Source: Falsirhodobacter xinxiangensis
Lineage (GTDB): Bacteria > Pseudomonadota > Alphaproteobacteria > Rhodobacterales > Rhodobacteraceae
Length of the DNA stretch: 64,000 nt
Assembly: GCF_004959935.1 (NCBI RefSeq)
Contig: NZ_SMYN01000001.1
Span: 346,280-410,279 of the forward strand
Reading direction: 5' to 3'
Below, in pieces: positions 1 to 7,939 of the stretch; position 1 is the first letter of the stretch, and each line of letters starts with the position of its first letter. Made by a program: the position numbers and the translations under genes. The notes under the pieces are model-generated. The model did no database searches and was not told the DNA's origin. It saw nothing but the letters and a program-made list of their open reading frames with translations.

Positions 1-887
1 CTGGCCTTGGCGTCCTTGTCGTCGCCCGCGCCCTCGGCGCTGCCGATCTCGCCTTTCAGATGGCTGAAGCCGTATTTCCCGAAATCCTGAAGCCGCCCGG
101 CCTCGGTGCCGTTGTCCGCCTCGCCGCTTTTGCGGAAGCCGTTGATCTCGCCGTTGCCGATGTCGTTGCCGGCGATGCGCTTGCCGTCGCTGTCGTAATT
201 CTCGACGTGATACAGAACCTGCGCGGCGCGGTGGGCGGCGTTGGGATCATTCTCGAAATCGCCGACGCGCTCTTTCAGCATCTCCTTGACGTTGCTTTGA
301 TTGCCAAGGTTCTTCAGCAGCGGGTTCTTGTCGATGATCTCCTGCGCCGTGCTCTTGTCGCCTTCGGGCAGTTCCCATTCGATGCCCAGCGCCTCGGCCT
401 CCTTGCGGGCTTCCGGGTCTTCGGCGGCGGTTTCGATATGCTGCAATTCGCCGTTCAGATGGCCGAAACCGTATTTGCCGAAATCCTGAAGCCGCCCGGC
501 CTCGGTGCCATGATCGGCCTGCCCGCTCTTGCGGAAGCCGTTCACCTCGCCGTTGCCCATGTCACCGCCGAGGATGGTCTTGCCGTCCTGCTCGAACCGT
601 TCGATGTGCTCCAGCACCTGCACCGCGCGGAAGGTGGCATCGGCATCCTCGCCGATCTTGCCGCCGACGCGCTTTTCAAGCGAATCCCGCACGCCCGACT
701 GGTTGCCAAGGTTCTTCAGAAGATCGCTTTCCTCCAATATCGTCTTGGCGTCGCGCGTATCACCCTCGGGGCGTTCCCACAGAATTCCCGCCTCTTTCGC
801 ATCCGCCTTGGCCTGTTCCCATGCGGCAGTGTTGTCCAGATCGACGGATTTGGGATCGACGGGGGACGAGGGCGTGACGTTGGACAT
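1..887 (-). CDS. Large repeat protein of the T3SS locus, C-terminus beyond window (translocator or effector candidate)
   Basis: The reading frame opens at the ATG whose first base is 887 and runs 295 codons off the left edge, so the C-terminus is not seen. Residues about 27-292 are two tandem copies of a 133-residue unit (399 nt period). LLKNLGNQS, FRKSG and GTEAGRLQDFGKYGF recur in both copies. Each copy has a helix-like stretch (RA-QVL-H-E) and then a Gly/Asp-rich loop (DGK, GNGE). This recalls the repeats of HrpF/NopX T3SS translocators, but the match is by eye only. There is no signal peptide, which fits a T3SS substrate. It lies downstream of sctU and the L,D-transpeptidase on the same strand. 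The function is inferred. Confidence 0.75.
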   Translation of the reverse strand, partial: MSNVTPSSPVDPKSVDLDNTAAWEQAKADAKEAGILWERPEGDTRDAKTILEESDLLKNLGNQSGVRDSLEKRVGGKIGEDADATFRAVQVLEHIERFEQDGKTILGGDMGNGEVNGFRKSGQADHGTEAGRLQDFGKYGFGHLNGELQHIETAAEDPEARKEAEALGIEWELPEGDKSTAQEIIDKNPLLKNLGNQSNVKEMLKERVGDFENDPNAAHRAAQVLYHVENYDSDGKRIAGNDIGNGEINGFRKSGEADNGTEAGRLQDFGKYGFSHLKGEIGSAEGAGDDKDAKA

Positions 888-977
888 GAGAACGAACCTT
901 TCGGGATTTCAGTCGCAGGGTTAGCGAAGGGTTAACGGTCGCAGTGTGACCTGCGTATGACGCTTTGGGCTTGATAA

Positions 978-993
978 GGCGGGGATTTCCGCC
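978..993 (-). terminator. Weak hairpin after the L,D-transpeptidase gene
   Basis: GGCGG and CCGCC arms around a 6-nt loop lie about 10 nt beyond the transpeptidase stop on the minus strand, followed by TTAT. It may attenuate read-through into the repeat-protein gene. The stem is short, so the call is weak. Confidence 0.25.
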
Positions 994-1002
994 GACCTGC
1001 GA

Positions 1003-1554
1003 TCAGAACACCCGAACGCGCGCCCCGATCCGCACGCGCGGATAAAGGTCGATCACATCGGTATTCGTCATGCGGAAACAGCCCGAAGATGCCGCATCGC
1101 CCACCGTCTCCGGCTCGTTCGAGCCGTGGATGCGGTAAAGCGTCTGCCCCAGATACAGCGCGCGCGCCCCCATCGGATTGCCCGGCCCGCCCGGCACAAA
1201 GGCGGGCAGATCGGGACGGCGGGCGCGCATGTCGGCGGGCGGGCGCCAGTCGGGCCATTCACGTTTCGCGCTGACCGTCTCGGTTCCGAACCAGCCGAAG
1301 CCCTCGGCCCCCACGCCGACCTGATAGCTTCGGGCGACGCCTTCCGGCTCGATCAGGTAAAGGCGGCGGGCCTGCGTATCGATCAGGATGGTCCCGGGCG
1401 CCTCGGTGGTATGCAGCGCGATGCGCGCCTGAGTGCTCCGGTCGCCCTGCCCCGGCGCGCGGCCCATCGGGCCCAGCAGGAAATCGACATATTCGTCGGC
1501 CCGCAACGGCAGGGGCGCAAGGATCAGACCGGCCAGAAATCCGCGACGCAACAT
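1003..1554 (-). CDS. L,D-transpeptidase (YkuD family), exported
   Basis: 183 residues. The N-terminus has an RRGFLA stretch, a hydrophobic core and a likely cleavage near residue 20, so it is exported, possibly by Tat. The YkuD catalytic signature is present: the conserved His in HGSNEP and the nucleophile Cys in SSGCFRM. The family cross-links or anchors peptidoglycan peptides through meso-diaminopimelate. It sits 9 nt after sctU on the same strand and is probably co-transcribed. A wall-modifying enzyme inside a T3SS locus is expected, but the usual one is a lytic transglycosylase, so an L,D-transpeptidase here is unusual. The family call is firm. A role in T3SS assembly is inference. Confidence 0.9.
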   Translation of the reverse strand: MLRRGFLAGLILAPLPLRADEYVDFLLGPMGRAPGQGDRSTQARIALHTTEAPGTILIDTQARRLYLIEPEGVARSYQVGVGAEGFGWFGTETVSAKREWPDWRPPADMRARRPDLPAFVPGGPGNPMGARALYLGQTLYRIHGSNEPETVGDAASSGCFRMTNTDVIDLYPRVRIGARVRVF

Positions 1555-1563
1555 GGGGCTTCC

Positions 1564-2613
1564 TCAGATCAGCTTGGCGGCGACAAGGATGTCGGCCACG
1601 GGTTGGAAATGGGCGGCGGGCACCGGCTCGCCGTTGCGGGCGGCGCGGGCGATGGCACCGGCCAGCGCCGCATTGGCGACGACGGGAATGCGCATCCCCC
1701 GCGCCTGCTGGATCAGCCCCGCCGAGGTCTCCGGCCCCGCGCGGCACACGATCACCGGCACCGACGTCTCGCCACGGATGTAGCGGATGCCGATCGCCCA
1801 CCCATCCGCCGTGCCGACCAGCATCGAGGCGCGGTCGATCCCCGTCTTCGTCCCGTGCGCCTGCAATTCGCGGCGCTGCTGACGGCGCTGCTGCTGGATG
1901 GCCGGGTCGCCCTCGGCATCCTTGCGTTCGCGTTTCAACTCGCTCCGGCTCATCTTCATGTCGCGCTTGAACAGCCATTGCTGGACCAGCACGTCGACGC
2001 TGCCCACGGCAAGGAACACGACGATCGCAGTGACGACCAGCGGGTGCAGAATCCCCTCGAAACTGGCGCGGATGCAGGACGGCCCGCAGGATGACGACAG
2101 CAGCAGCGGCTGGATGCCCGCGCGGAACACGATGACGAAGGCCGCCGCCAGAACGGTGATCTTGAACAGCGCCTTCAGGAACTCGACCACGCTGCGCATC
2201 GAGAAGATGCGCTTCGCGCCGCTGACCGGGTTGATCTTCTCGAACTTCGGCGACAGCGGCTCGGTGGAAAAGATGAAGCCGCCCATCACCGCCAGATTGG
2301 TCGCGACCACCGCCGCCAGTGTCGTCAGGAACAGCGGCACCGCCAGCCCCATCAGGATCGCCGTCGCATGGGCGCGCAGCTCGGGCCACAGCACCGCGAA
2401 AGGTTCGGCATGAACCCGCCGCGCGACAAGGTGGAACAGCGCCTCGGCGCGGGTGGTCTGCGCGTCGATGGAGAACACCAGCCACACCACCGCGACCAGA
2501 AGCACCATCCCCGTGGTCAGATCCGGGCTTTTGGCGATCTGCCCTTTTTCGCGGGCATCGCGCAGCTTCTTGTCCGATGCGGGAAGGTTGCGTTCCTCGG
2601 TTGCGCCGCTCAT
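1564..2613 (-). CDS. sctU: T3SS export apparatus switch protein SctU (YscU/FlhB family), without NPTH
   Basis: 349 residues. The N-terminus has the family pattern of charged residues (KKLRDAREKGQIAKS). Four hydrophobic segments follow between about residues 28 and 215, then a cytoplasmic domain with the conserved IPVV and LA-A segments. In YscU/FlhB proteins an Asn-Pro-Thr-His motif near residue 263-270 self-cleaves to switch substrate specificity. The aligned residues here are T268-A269-D270-G271 (context MLVGTADGWAIGIRY), so self-cleavage by the known mechanism is not expected. The gene diverges from the TPR lipoprotein gene with only 29 nt between starts. In rhizobia rhcU follows rhcT, whereas here it is separate. 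Confidence 0.95.
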   Translation of the reverse strand: MSGATEERNLPASDKKLRDAREKGQIAKSPDLTTGMVLLVAVVWLVFSIDAQTTRAEALFHLVARRVHAEPFAVLWPELRAHATAILMGLAVPLFLTTLAAVVATNLAVMGGFIFSTEPLSPKFEKINPVSGAKRIFSMRSVVEFLKALFKITVLAAAFVIVFRAGIQPLLLSSSCGPSCIRASFEGILHPLVVTAIVVFLAVGSVDVLVQQWLFKRDMKMSRSELKRERKDAEGDPAIQQQRRQQRRELQAHGTKTGIDRASMLVGTADGWAIGIRYIRGETSVPVIVCRAGPETSAGLIQQARGMRIPVVANAALAGAIARAARNGEPVPAAHFQPVADILVAAKLI

Positions 2614-2642
2614 ACATGGCCCCGAATGTCAAAGGTGAGACG

Positions 2643-3404
2643 ATGCAAGGTAAAGTTCTGGCGACGCTGGCTGCCCTGACCCTGACGGCCTGCGCAGGCG
2701 GCCCGGCAAGCGACGAGGCGCGGATGATCAAGCTGGCCGACGATCTGAACGCACGGGGCGATGCCGAAAGCGCCGCGACCCTTTATGAACGCGCCGCCGC
2801 CACGTCGAAGGACACGGTCGGCGCCTATACCCGCCTTGGCAATTCGCTGATGGCGGCGGGGCAGCCCGAACGCGCCGCCGCCGCCTTCCGCACGGCGCTG
2901 AATGCCGACGCGGACGATGGCGAGGCACTGCTGGGTCTTGGCACCGCGCAGCTTCAGGCCGACCAGACCGAAAGCGCCGCGCGCACGCTGGCCGCCGCCG
3001 CGCCCAAGGTCCAGACCAGCGCCGCCTACAACCGCCTTGGGACCGCGCTGATCCTGACCGGAAATGCCGCGCAGGCCGAGGACGCTTTCCGCGACGCGGC
3101 CGAGATCGAACCGATGAACCTCGACACCCAGTCCAACATCGCGCTGGCCGAAGCCATCGGCGGCAGGGGTGCCGCCTCCATCGAAACCGCCCGCGCCAAC
3201 ACCGTGTCCGTCCGGGCCGAGGCGCGCCATTTCCGCAACCTGATGCTGGTCATGGTGCTGGCCGGACAGGACGCGCAGGCCGCCGCCGTGAAGATCCCCG
3301 ACTATCCCGAGGCCGACAAACGCGCCTTTCTGGCCGAGGCGCGCAAGATCCGCGCCATCGCCTCGCCCGCAGGCAAGGCGCGGGCCATCGGGCTTCTGGG
3401 CTGA
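2643..3404 (+). CDS. TPR lipoprotein (TadD-like) of the T3SS/secretin locus
   Basis: 253 residues. The start at 2643 follows a GTGAGA ribosome site and gives a short lipoprotein signal with lipobox LTAC (Cys at about residue 18). Upstream in-frame starts lie inside sctU and give no signal. Several TPR-like helix pairs follow from about residue 28 to 180 (AATLYERAA, AAAFRTAL, AEDAFRDAAEI). In Tad pilus systems the TPR lipoprotein TadD acts as a pilotin-like factor for the secretin, and the neighbouring CpaC-like secretin and CpaD-like lipoprotein suggest the same job. It converges with the CpaD-like gene, with a 2-nt gap between stops. Family membership is by pattern and function is inferred. 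Confidence 0.85.
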   Translation: MQGKVLATLAALTLTACAGGPASDEARMIKLADDLNARGDAESAATLYERAAATSKDTVGAYTRLGNSLMAAGQPERAAAAFRTALNADADDGEALLGLGTAQLQADQTESAARTLAAAAPKVQTSAAYNRLGTALILTGNAAQAEDAFRDAAEIEPMNLDTQSNIALAEAIGGRGAASIETARANTVSVRAEARHFRNLMLVMVLAGQDAQAAAVKIPDYPEADKRAFLAEARKIRAIASPAGKARAIGLLG

Positions 3405-3406
3405 CA

Positions 3407-3802
3407 TCACTCGATCGGCTGGCGGGTCGTGGTCAGCGTCTCGCCCGAAAGCGGCTCGGGTTCGGGCTGCGTCCCGTCGATCACCCGCCGCGCGGCGCGG
3501 GCGGCGGGCGCCGCCATCGCGGGGCCGGTCGTGCGCCCGCGCATCAGATCGCCCTGGTTCGCCGCCATCAGTTGCAGGTTCAGATTGTTTGCGCAGCCCG
3601 AGGGCAGATACATCGCATCCGCCTGCACATCGGGCGTGACGCAGGCATCGGGCAGCATCGCCGCGCGGGTGTCATAGCCCTTGCGGATCACCCCCGCCTG
3701 CCCGCCGGTATAGTGATAGTTCGGCGAATAGGGCAGCGGCTCCTGCGGCGGATTGCACCCAGCCAGAACGATCACTGCCAGAAAAGCGCGCTTACTGGAC
3801 AT
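3407..3802 (-). CDS. CpaD-like outer membrane lipoprotein
   Basis: 131 residues from the ATG at 3802, which has a GGGG-containing upstream site and leaves a compact lipoprotein signal (lipobox LAGC, Cys at about residue 15). Two earlier in-frame ATGs would lengthen the signal. The C-terminal half (SGCANNLNLQLMAAN, then DLMRGR and an Ala-rich AAPAARAARRV) follows the layout of the CpaD family, which accompanies Tad pilus secretins. It overlaps the end of the secretin gene by 11 nt, so translation is probably coupled. It is shorter than typical CpaD (about 200 residues) and could be only the C-terminal half of that fold. Confidence 0.7.
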   Translation of the reverse strand: MSSKRAFLAVIVLAGCNPPQEPLPYSPNYHYTGGQAGVIRKGYDTRAAMLPDACVTPDVQADAMYLPSGCANNLNLQLMAANQGDLMRGRTTGPAMAAPAARAARRVIDGTQPEPEPLSGETLTTTRQPIE

Positions 3803-5084
3803 AGAAGCCATACCCCGCATTGACCTTGGGCCGCGACGCGACCGGAGAGGAGATCGCCCCGCGCGGGCTGTCCAGCGGCGTCTTCAGCGACCGCTCCGAC
3901 ACCGGCTCCACCAGATAGGGGGTGATGAGGATGACAAGCTCCGTCTCGCTGCGCTGGAAGCGGCTGGAACGGAACAGCTGCCCAAGGATCGGGACGTCAC
4001 CCAGAAGCGGCACCTTGTTCACCTGCTGGGCGGCATCGCGCTGGAACAGGCCCGCGATGGCGAAGGTCTGGCCGCTTCCGACCTCGACCGTGGTATCGGC
4101 GCGGCGCACCTGCAGGGACGGCACGGTCAGGCCCGCGATCTCGACCACGCCCGACCCGGCAAGGCTGCTGACCTCGGGGCGCACACGCATCGACACGCGG
4201 CCATTGGGCAGCATCGTCGGCGTGAACAGAAGCGACACGCCGAACTGCTTGTATTCGATCCCCACCTGATCGCCCCCGACCGGAACCGGCACCGGAACCT
4301 CGCCCCCGGCAAGGAAGCTGGCGGTTTCGCCAGTGACGGCGGTGATGTTCGGCTCGGCCAGAATGGTCAGCACGCCGTTCTGTTGCAGCGCGTCCAGCAG
4401 CACGTCCACGCGGCCGCCGTCCCAGCTATGCCCCGCATAGCCGAGGTTCCCGCCACGCGCGTTCCCCAGCCCGGTCACCAGCCCGAAATTGAACGACCCG
4501 CCCCCGTCGAACACGCCCCAGCTGATGCCGTATTGCAGAAGCTGGCTGCGCGAGACTTCGGCGAACCGAACCCGGATGTTCACCTGGTTCGGCCCCGACA
4601 TGGTGGAATTGTTGAAGACCGGCCCATCCGGCGCGGCATAGCTTTCCAGCGTGTCGGCGGTGTCGACCGCCTCGGACAGCGAGCTTGCATTGCCGCTGGC
4701 CGACGGGGCATCGCCGAACATGCGCAGGCTGATCGTGCTGGTGGGCTGCACCGACCGCTGGCGTTCGGCCAGGGGGCGCGCATCCTCGGTCACGCTCAGC
4801 TCCACGCTGCCGACGGTCACGCCATCGGCGTTCAGCGCCATCATGTCGGTGATCCCGATCTCCAGCGCATGGGCATAGACCACCTGCGGCGAAATCACCC
4901 GCACATCGGCAATCGTGGCATCGGCAAGGAACACATCCGACACGGGCTGGTCGAAGCGGATGATCCGACCCTCGCCCATGTGCATCCGCAGCGTCTCGCC
5001 GTAACGGGCGTCCACGGTCTGCGCCGTGGCGGCAAGGCCCGTAATCAGCAGCAGGGCCAGGGCCATGCCTATCAATCGTCTCAT
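3792..5084 (-). CDS. sctC2: Outer membrane secretin of Tad/CpaC type, proposed T3SS secretin SctC2 (RhcC2-like)
   Basis: 430 residues with a cleavable signal (about 1-21). An N-terminal pilus-formation domain (GRIIRFDQPVSDVFLADATIADV) leads into a BON/N1-like region and then the secretin C-domain from about residue 170. The domain carries VPVPVG and the signature VPLLGDVPILGQLFRS, with ELVILITPYLV closing the barrel. The N-terminal layout is that of CpaC/RcpA of Tad pili rather than YscC/InvG. Rhizobial T3SS secretins are split into RhcC1 (NolW) and RhcC2. Here the N-domain protein is encoded separately at 9219 and this gene is the pore. No Tad ATPase, platform or pilin genes are nearby, so assignment to the T3SS is by context. 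Confidence 0.92.
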   Translation of the reverse strand: MRRLIGMALALLLITGLAATAQTVDARYGETLRMHMGEGRIIRFDQPVSDVFLADATIADVRVISPQVVYAHALEIGITDMMALNADGVTVGSVELSVTEDARPLAERQRSVQPTSTISLRMFGDAPSASGNASSLSEAVDTADTLESYAAPDGPVFNNSTMSGPNQVNIRVRFAEVSRSQLLQYGISWGVFDGGGSFNFGLVTGLGNARGGNLGYAGHSWDGGRVDVLLDALQQNGVLTILAEPNITAVTGETASFLAGGEVPVPVPVGGDQVGIEYKQFGVSLLFTPTMLPNGRVSMRVRPEVSSLAGSGVVEIAGLTVPSLQVRRADTTVEVGSGQTFAIAGLFQRDAAQQVNKVPLLGDVPILGQLFRSSRFQRSETELVILITPYLVEPVSERSLKTPLDSPRGAISSPVASRPKVNAGYGFYVQ

Positions 5085-5099
5085 TCCGTCGTCATTCCT

Positions 5100-7205
5100 T
5101 CATGCCGTATCCAGCCGCGCCGGAGCCCTGCGCGCGGCAAGGTTGATCGGCGAAAGCGATTGCACCGAGTAATCCGGCGCGATTTCCTGATAGGACAGCA
5201 CCGCCATGTCGATCCCGTGACGCAGCAGGAACTGGCGCAGCGGCAGGCGCAGGTCCATCGCGGTCAAAAGGACCGAAGGCATCGTGCCCTCCTCGCGGCG
5301 CACCTGTTCCAGAAGCGCGCGGCCCGGACCTTCGGCCAGCTGCAGGCTGGGGCCGATGCCGGTCTGCTTGACGGCGCTGCGCAATCCTTCCTCGGTCACG
5401 CGGGTGGTGACATGGGCGGCGATCACCCGGTTCATCTGCGCGTGCCGGTGGCAGATCTGCCGCGCCAGCGCCGCGCGCACCCGTTCGGTCAGCGATGCCG
5501 TATCCGCATCGCGCGGCGCCCATTCCACCAACGCCTCCAGAATGGCGCGCATGTTGGAAATCGGCACGTCTTCTTCCACCAACCTGCGCAGGATGTCGGA
5601 CAGACGGTTCAGCGGCACGACACGCCCGACCTCGCGCACCAACTCGCCGTATTCGCCCTCCATCCGGGTCAGCATCTCGCGGGTTTCCTGGATGCCGATG
5701 AAATGCGCGGCATAGCGGCGAAGCGACTGGCCAAGGCACAGGTTAAGCACCGTCGCGGCGTCATATGTCCCGACCCCGGCCTGATCCAACGCCTCCTGAT
5801 GGTGATCTTCGATCCATGTGCTGCGCGCATCGCCGATCATCGCGGGACCGTGGCGATAGGAAATCTCCATCAGGTCCAGATGCATCGCATCGTCGTTCAG
5901 CATCAGCATTTCAGGCGGGATCTCTCCCTCGCCGATCGGCACGTCATCAAGGTCGATCTGGAAGCGGTCGGCGGGCATCTCGGGCTTCATGCGCAATTCC
6001 ACGGCGGGGAAGTCGAGCCCCAGATCGGCATGAAGCTGCGCGCGCAGCCCGTTGGTGTCGCGACGGAAGCGGTCGGACCAGACCGCCTGCCCCAGCGTGG
6101 GGCCGACATTGACCACGACCTTGTGCCGGGCCGAGCCGTCGGACAGGATCGTGCCGTCGCTCTCCACCTCGGCGGGCAGGTCTTCGGGCTCGGGCTCGAT
6201 CACCGGCTCCGGCTGGGGGGGCGCGACGCGGCGGCGCACGGCCATGCCCATGCCCGCGAACAAGGCCGCCAGCGCAAGGAAGATCAGCGTCGGGAACCCC
6301 GGCACCAGCGCCCCGCCCAGCAAGACGGCTGCAGCCAGAAACAGCGGCTTGTCCGACGAGCCGAGCTGGCTGAAGATCTCGGTCCCCAGATCGCGGTTCG
6401 CATCGCTGGCGACCCGCGTCACCACCGTCCCCGCCGCAAGCGAGATCAGCAGCGCCGGGATCTGCGCGATCAACCCGTCGCCCACGGTCAGCAGGGAATA
6501 GGTGCGCCCGGCCTCGGCGAATGTCATGCCGTGGTTGATCATCCCCACGACCAGCCCGCCGATCAGGTTGACGAAGACGATGATCAACCCGGTGATCGCA
6601 TCGCCCTTCACGAACTTCATCGCGCCGTCCATAGCGCCGTAAAGCTGGCTTTCGCGTTCCAGCGCCGAACGGCGGCCCCGCGCCTCCATCGCGTCGATGT
6701 CGCCATTGCGCATGTCGGCGTCGATGGACATCTGCTTGCCCGGCATCGCGTCCAGCGTGAAACGGGCGGCAACCTCGGCCACACGCTCGGCGCCCTTGGT
6801 GATGACGATGAACTGCGCGGCGGTGATAATCAGGAACACGATCAGCCCGACGATCACCTCGCCCCCGATCACGAAATTGCCGAAGGTTTCGACGATATGG
6901 CCCGCATCGGCCTGCAGAAGGATCAGCCGCGTCGTGGTGATCGACAGTGCCAGCCGGAACAGGGTCGCCAGCAGGATGATCGACGGCAGCGCCGAAAAAT
7001 CCGACGGCCGCCCGATATAGAACGCCACCACCAGCACCAGAAGCGACAGCGAGATATTCACCGCGATCAGCGTATCGACAAGCATCGTCGGCAGCGGGAT
7101 GACCATCATCACGACCGCAAGGATCATGAAGGTCATCACGATGATGTCCGACCGTTGCGAGGCCATCCGCGCCAGCCGGTTCAATCCGCCCAGCACCCGG
7201 TTCAT
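5100..7205 (-). CDS. sctV: T3SS export gate protein SctV (FHIPEP family)
   Basis: 701 residues from the ATG at 7205, which overlaps the preceding stop as ATGA. About eight transmembrane helices occupy residues 20-330, including the conserved FHIPEP loop with ALPSIILLATLFRLALSIT and FTLDAMPGKQMSIDADMRNG. The cytoplasmic domain follows from about residue 370, and the C-terminal third is the ring-forming nonamer domain that receives substrates. The length matches the family (about 690-710). It follows the SctY and SctX candidates in a Ysc-like X-Y-V order, and 15 nt later comes the secretin gene. A longer in-frame start at 7274 would overlap sctY by about 70 nt and is unlikely. Confidence 0.97.
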   Translation of the reverse strand: MNRVLGGLNRLARMASQRSDIIVMTFMILAVVMMVIPLPTMLVDTLIAVNISLSLLVLVVAFYIGRPSDFSALPSIILLATLFRLALSITTTRLILLQADAGHIVETFGNFVIGGEVIVGLIVFLIITAAQFIVITKGAERVAEVAARFTLDAMPGKQMSIDADMRNGDIDAMEARGRRSALERESQLYGAMDGAMKFVKGDAITGLIIVFVNLIGGLVVGMINHGMTFAEAGRTYSLLTVGDGLIAQIPALLISLAAGTVVTRVASDANRDLGTEIFSQLGSSDKPLFLAAAVLLGGALVPGFPTLIFLALAALFAGMGMAVRRRVAPPQPEPVIEPEPEDLPAEVESDGTILSDGSARHKVVVNVGPTLGQAVWSDRFRRDTNGLRAQLHADLGLDFPAVELRMKPEMPADRFQIDLDDVPIGEGEIPPEMLMLNDDAMHLDLMEISYRHGPAMIGDARSTWIEDHHQEALDQAGVGTYDAATVLNLCLGQSLRRYAAHFIGIQETREMLTRMEGEYGELVREVGRVVPLNRLSDILRRLVEEDVPISNMRAILEALVEWAPRDADTASLTERVRAALARQICHRHAQMNRVIAAHVTTRVTEEGLRSAVKQTGIGPSLQLAEGPGRALLEQVRREEGTMPSVLLTAMDLRLPLRQFLLRHGIDMAVLSYQEIAPDYSVQSLSPINLAARRAPARLDTA

Positions 7206-7546
7206 GCCGCGTTCCTTTGCGCGACATAGGCGGCGAAGCAGCGTTTCGCCTCGGCCTCGTCGCCCATCATCCACAGGGCACGCGCGCGCAGCAGGGTCGC
7301 CGCCTCTCCGCGGTCGGGTTCCAGTTCCGCCAGCCGGTTCAGCGCCGCAAGCGCGCGCTGCGACGATCCGTTCTCGATCAGGGCCGCCGTCAGGGTGCGC
7401 AGGATGCCCGTGTTCTCCGGCTCTACCTGATTTGCCAGAAGCAGCATCACAAGCGCCCGCCGCGCCCGCCCGCCTTTGAGATAGAGATAGCCGAGCGAAT
7501 GCAGCAGATCGGCGCTGTCGCCACGATCGCGGGTCGAGGGTTTCAT
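7202..7546 (-). CDS. sctY: TPR chaperone, SctY-like
   Basis: 114 residues, almost entirely three TPR-like helix pairs (LLHSLGYLYLKGG, ALVMLLLANQVEPENTGILR, ALAALNRLAELEPDR, AEAKRCFAAYV). Yersinia YscY is a TPR chaperone of about the same length, encoded directly before yscV (lcrD), and binds YscX. This gene also directly precedes sctV (ATGA overlap) and follows a gene of YscX size. No signal peptide is present, so it is cytoplasmic. SctG-type needle chaperones are also small TPR proteins and cannot be excluded from sequence alone. Confidence 0.75.
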   Translation of the reverse strand: MKPSTRDRGDSADLLHSLGYLYLKGGRARRALVMLLLANQVEPENTGILRTLTAALIENGSSQRALAALNRLAELEPDRGEAATLLRARALWMMGDEAEAKRCFAAYVAQRNAA

Positions 7547-7929
7547 GCAGGGGACCCTTCGCCGATGCGGTCCTGAATCTCGCGCTGGCTTTCGACCTCC
7601 TCGCGCAGCATCGCCTCTGTGATGTCCAGAACGTCCTGCGGCATGTCCAGATGCGGCAGGATCTGTTCGATCACATGGGACAGAAGATCGCTCATCCGGC
7701 CGGCGGCGAATATGCCGGGATCGGCGATCTCGGGCATGGTCAGGCGTTCGATCTCGTCGCGCAGCGAATTGCGGCCCGCAGCCTTGCCGCGCCGGCTTTG
7801 GCGCAGGATGGATTCGAACGCCGCGATCTGGGCGCGGGTGGCGGCATCGGCGCTTTGCCCCGCCGTGACCAGCGCGGAATCAAGGCGCTGGCGGTCGGGG
7901 CCGGACATGTGGCGGGAAATTCGGCTCAT
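7543..7929 (-). CDS. Small T3SS protein in the SctX position
   Basis: 128 residues, helical and charged, with no signal or membrane segment. The C-terminal half is amphipathic (DLLSHVIEQILPHLDMP, then TEAMLREEVESQREIQDRI). I do not recognise a clear family by sequence. It lies between sctD and the SctY-like gene and overlaps the latter by 4 nt. In Yersinia the order yscX-yscY-yscV places a 122-residue exported protein here, so an SctX role is the best guess. It could instead be another small chaperone or a remnant gatekeeper. Confidence 0.7.
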   Translation of the reverse strand: MSRISRHMSGPDRQRLDSALVTAGQSADAATRAQIAAFESILRQSRRGKAAGRNSLRDEIERLTMPEIADPGIFAAGRMSDLLSHVIEQILPHLDMPQDVLDITEAMLREEVESQREIQDRIGEGSPA

Positions 7930-7939
7930 TCGGGGAAGG

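Noticed and set aside
60-935. A 291-codon rightward open frame at the left edge
   Set aside because: It is antisense to the repeat-protein gene, and its apparent repeats simply mirror the 399-nt DNA repeat. The leftward frame has a start, soluble composition and conserved repeats.
2643-5084. A Tad pilus locus
   Set aside because: The secretin, CpaD-like and TPR lipoproteins resemble Tad parts, but no TadA ATPase, TadB/TadC platform, prepilin peptidase or Flp pilin genes are nearby.
3753-7229. A 1158-codon rightward open frame
   Set aside because: It lies antisense to the secretin and sctV genes, is extremely rich in His, Arg and Gln, and has no family features.
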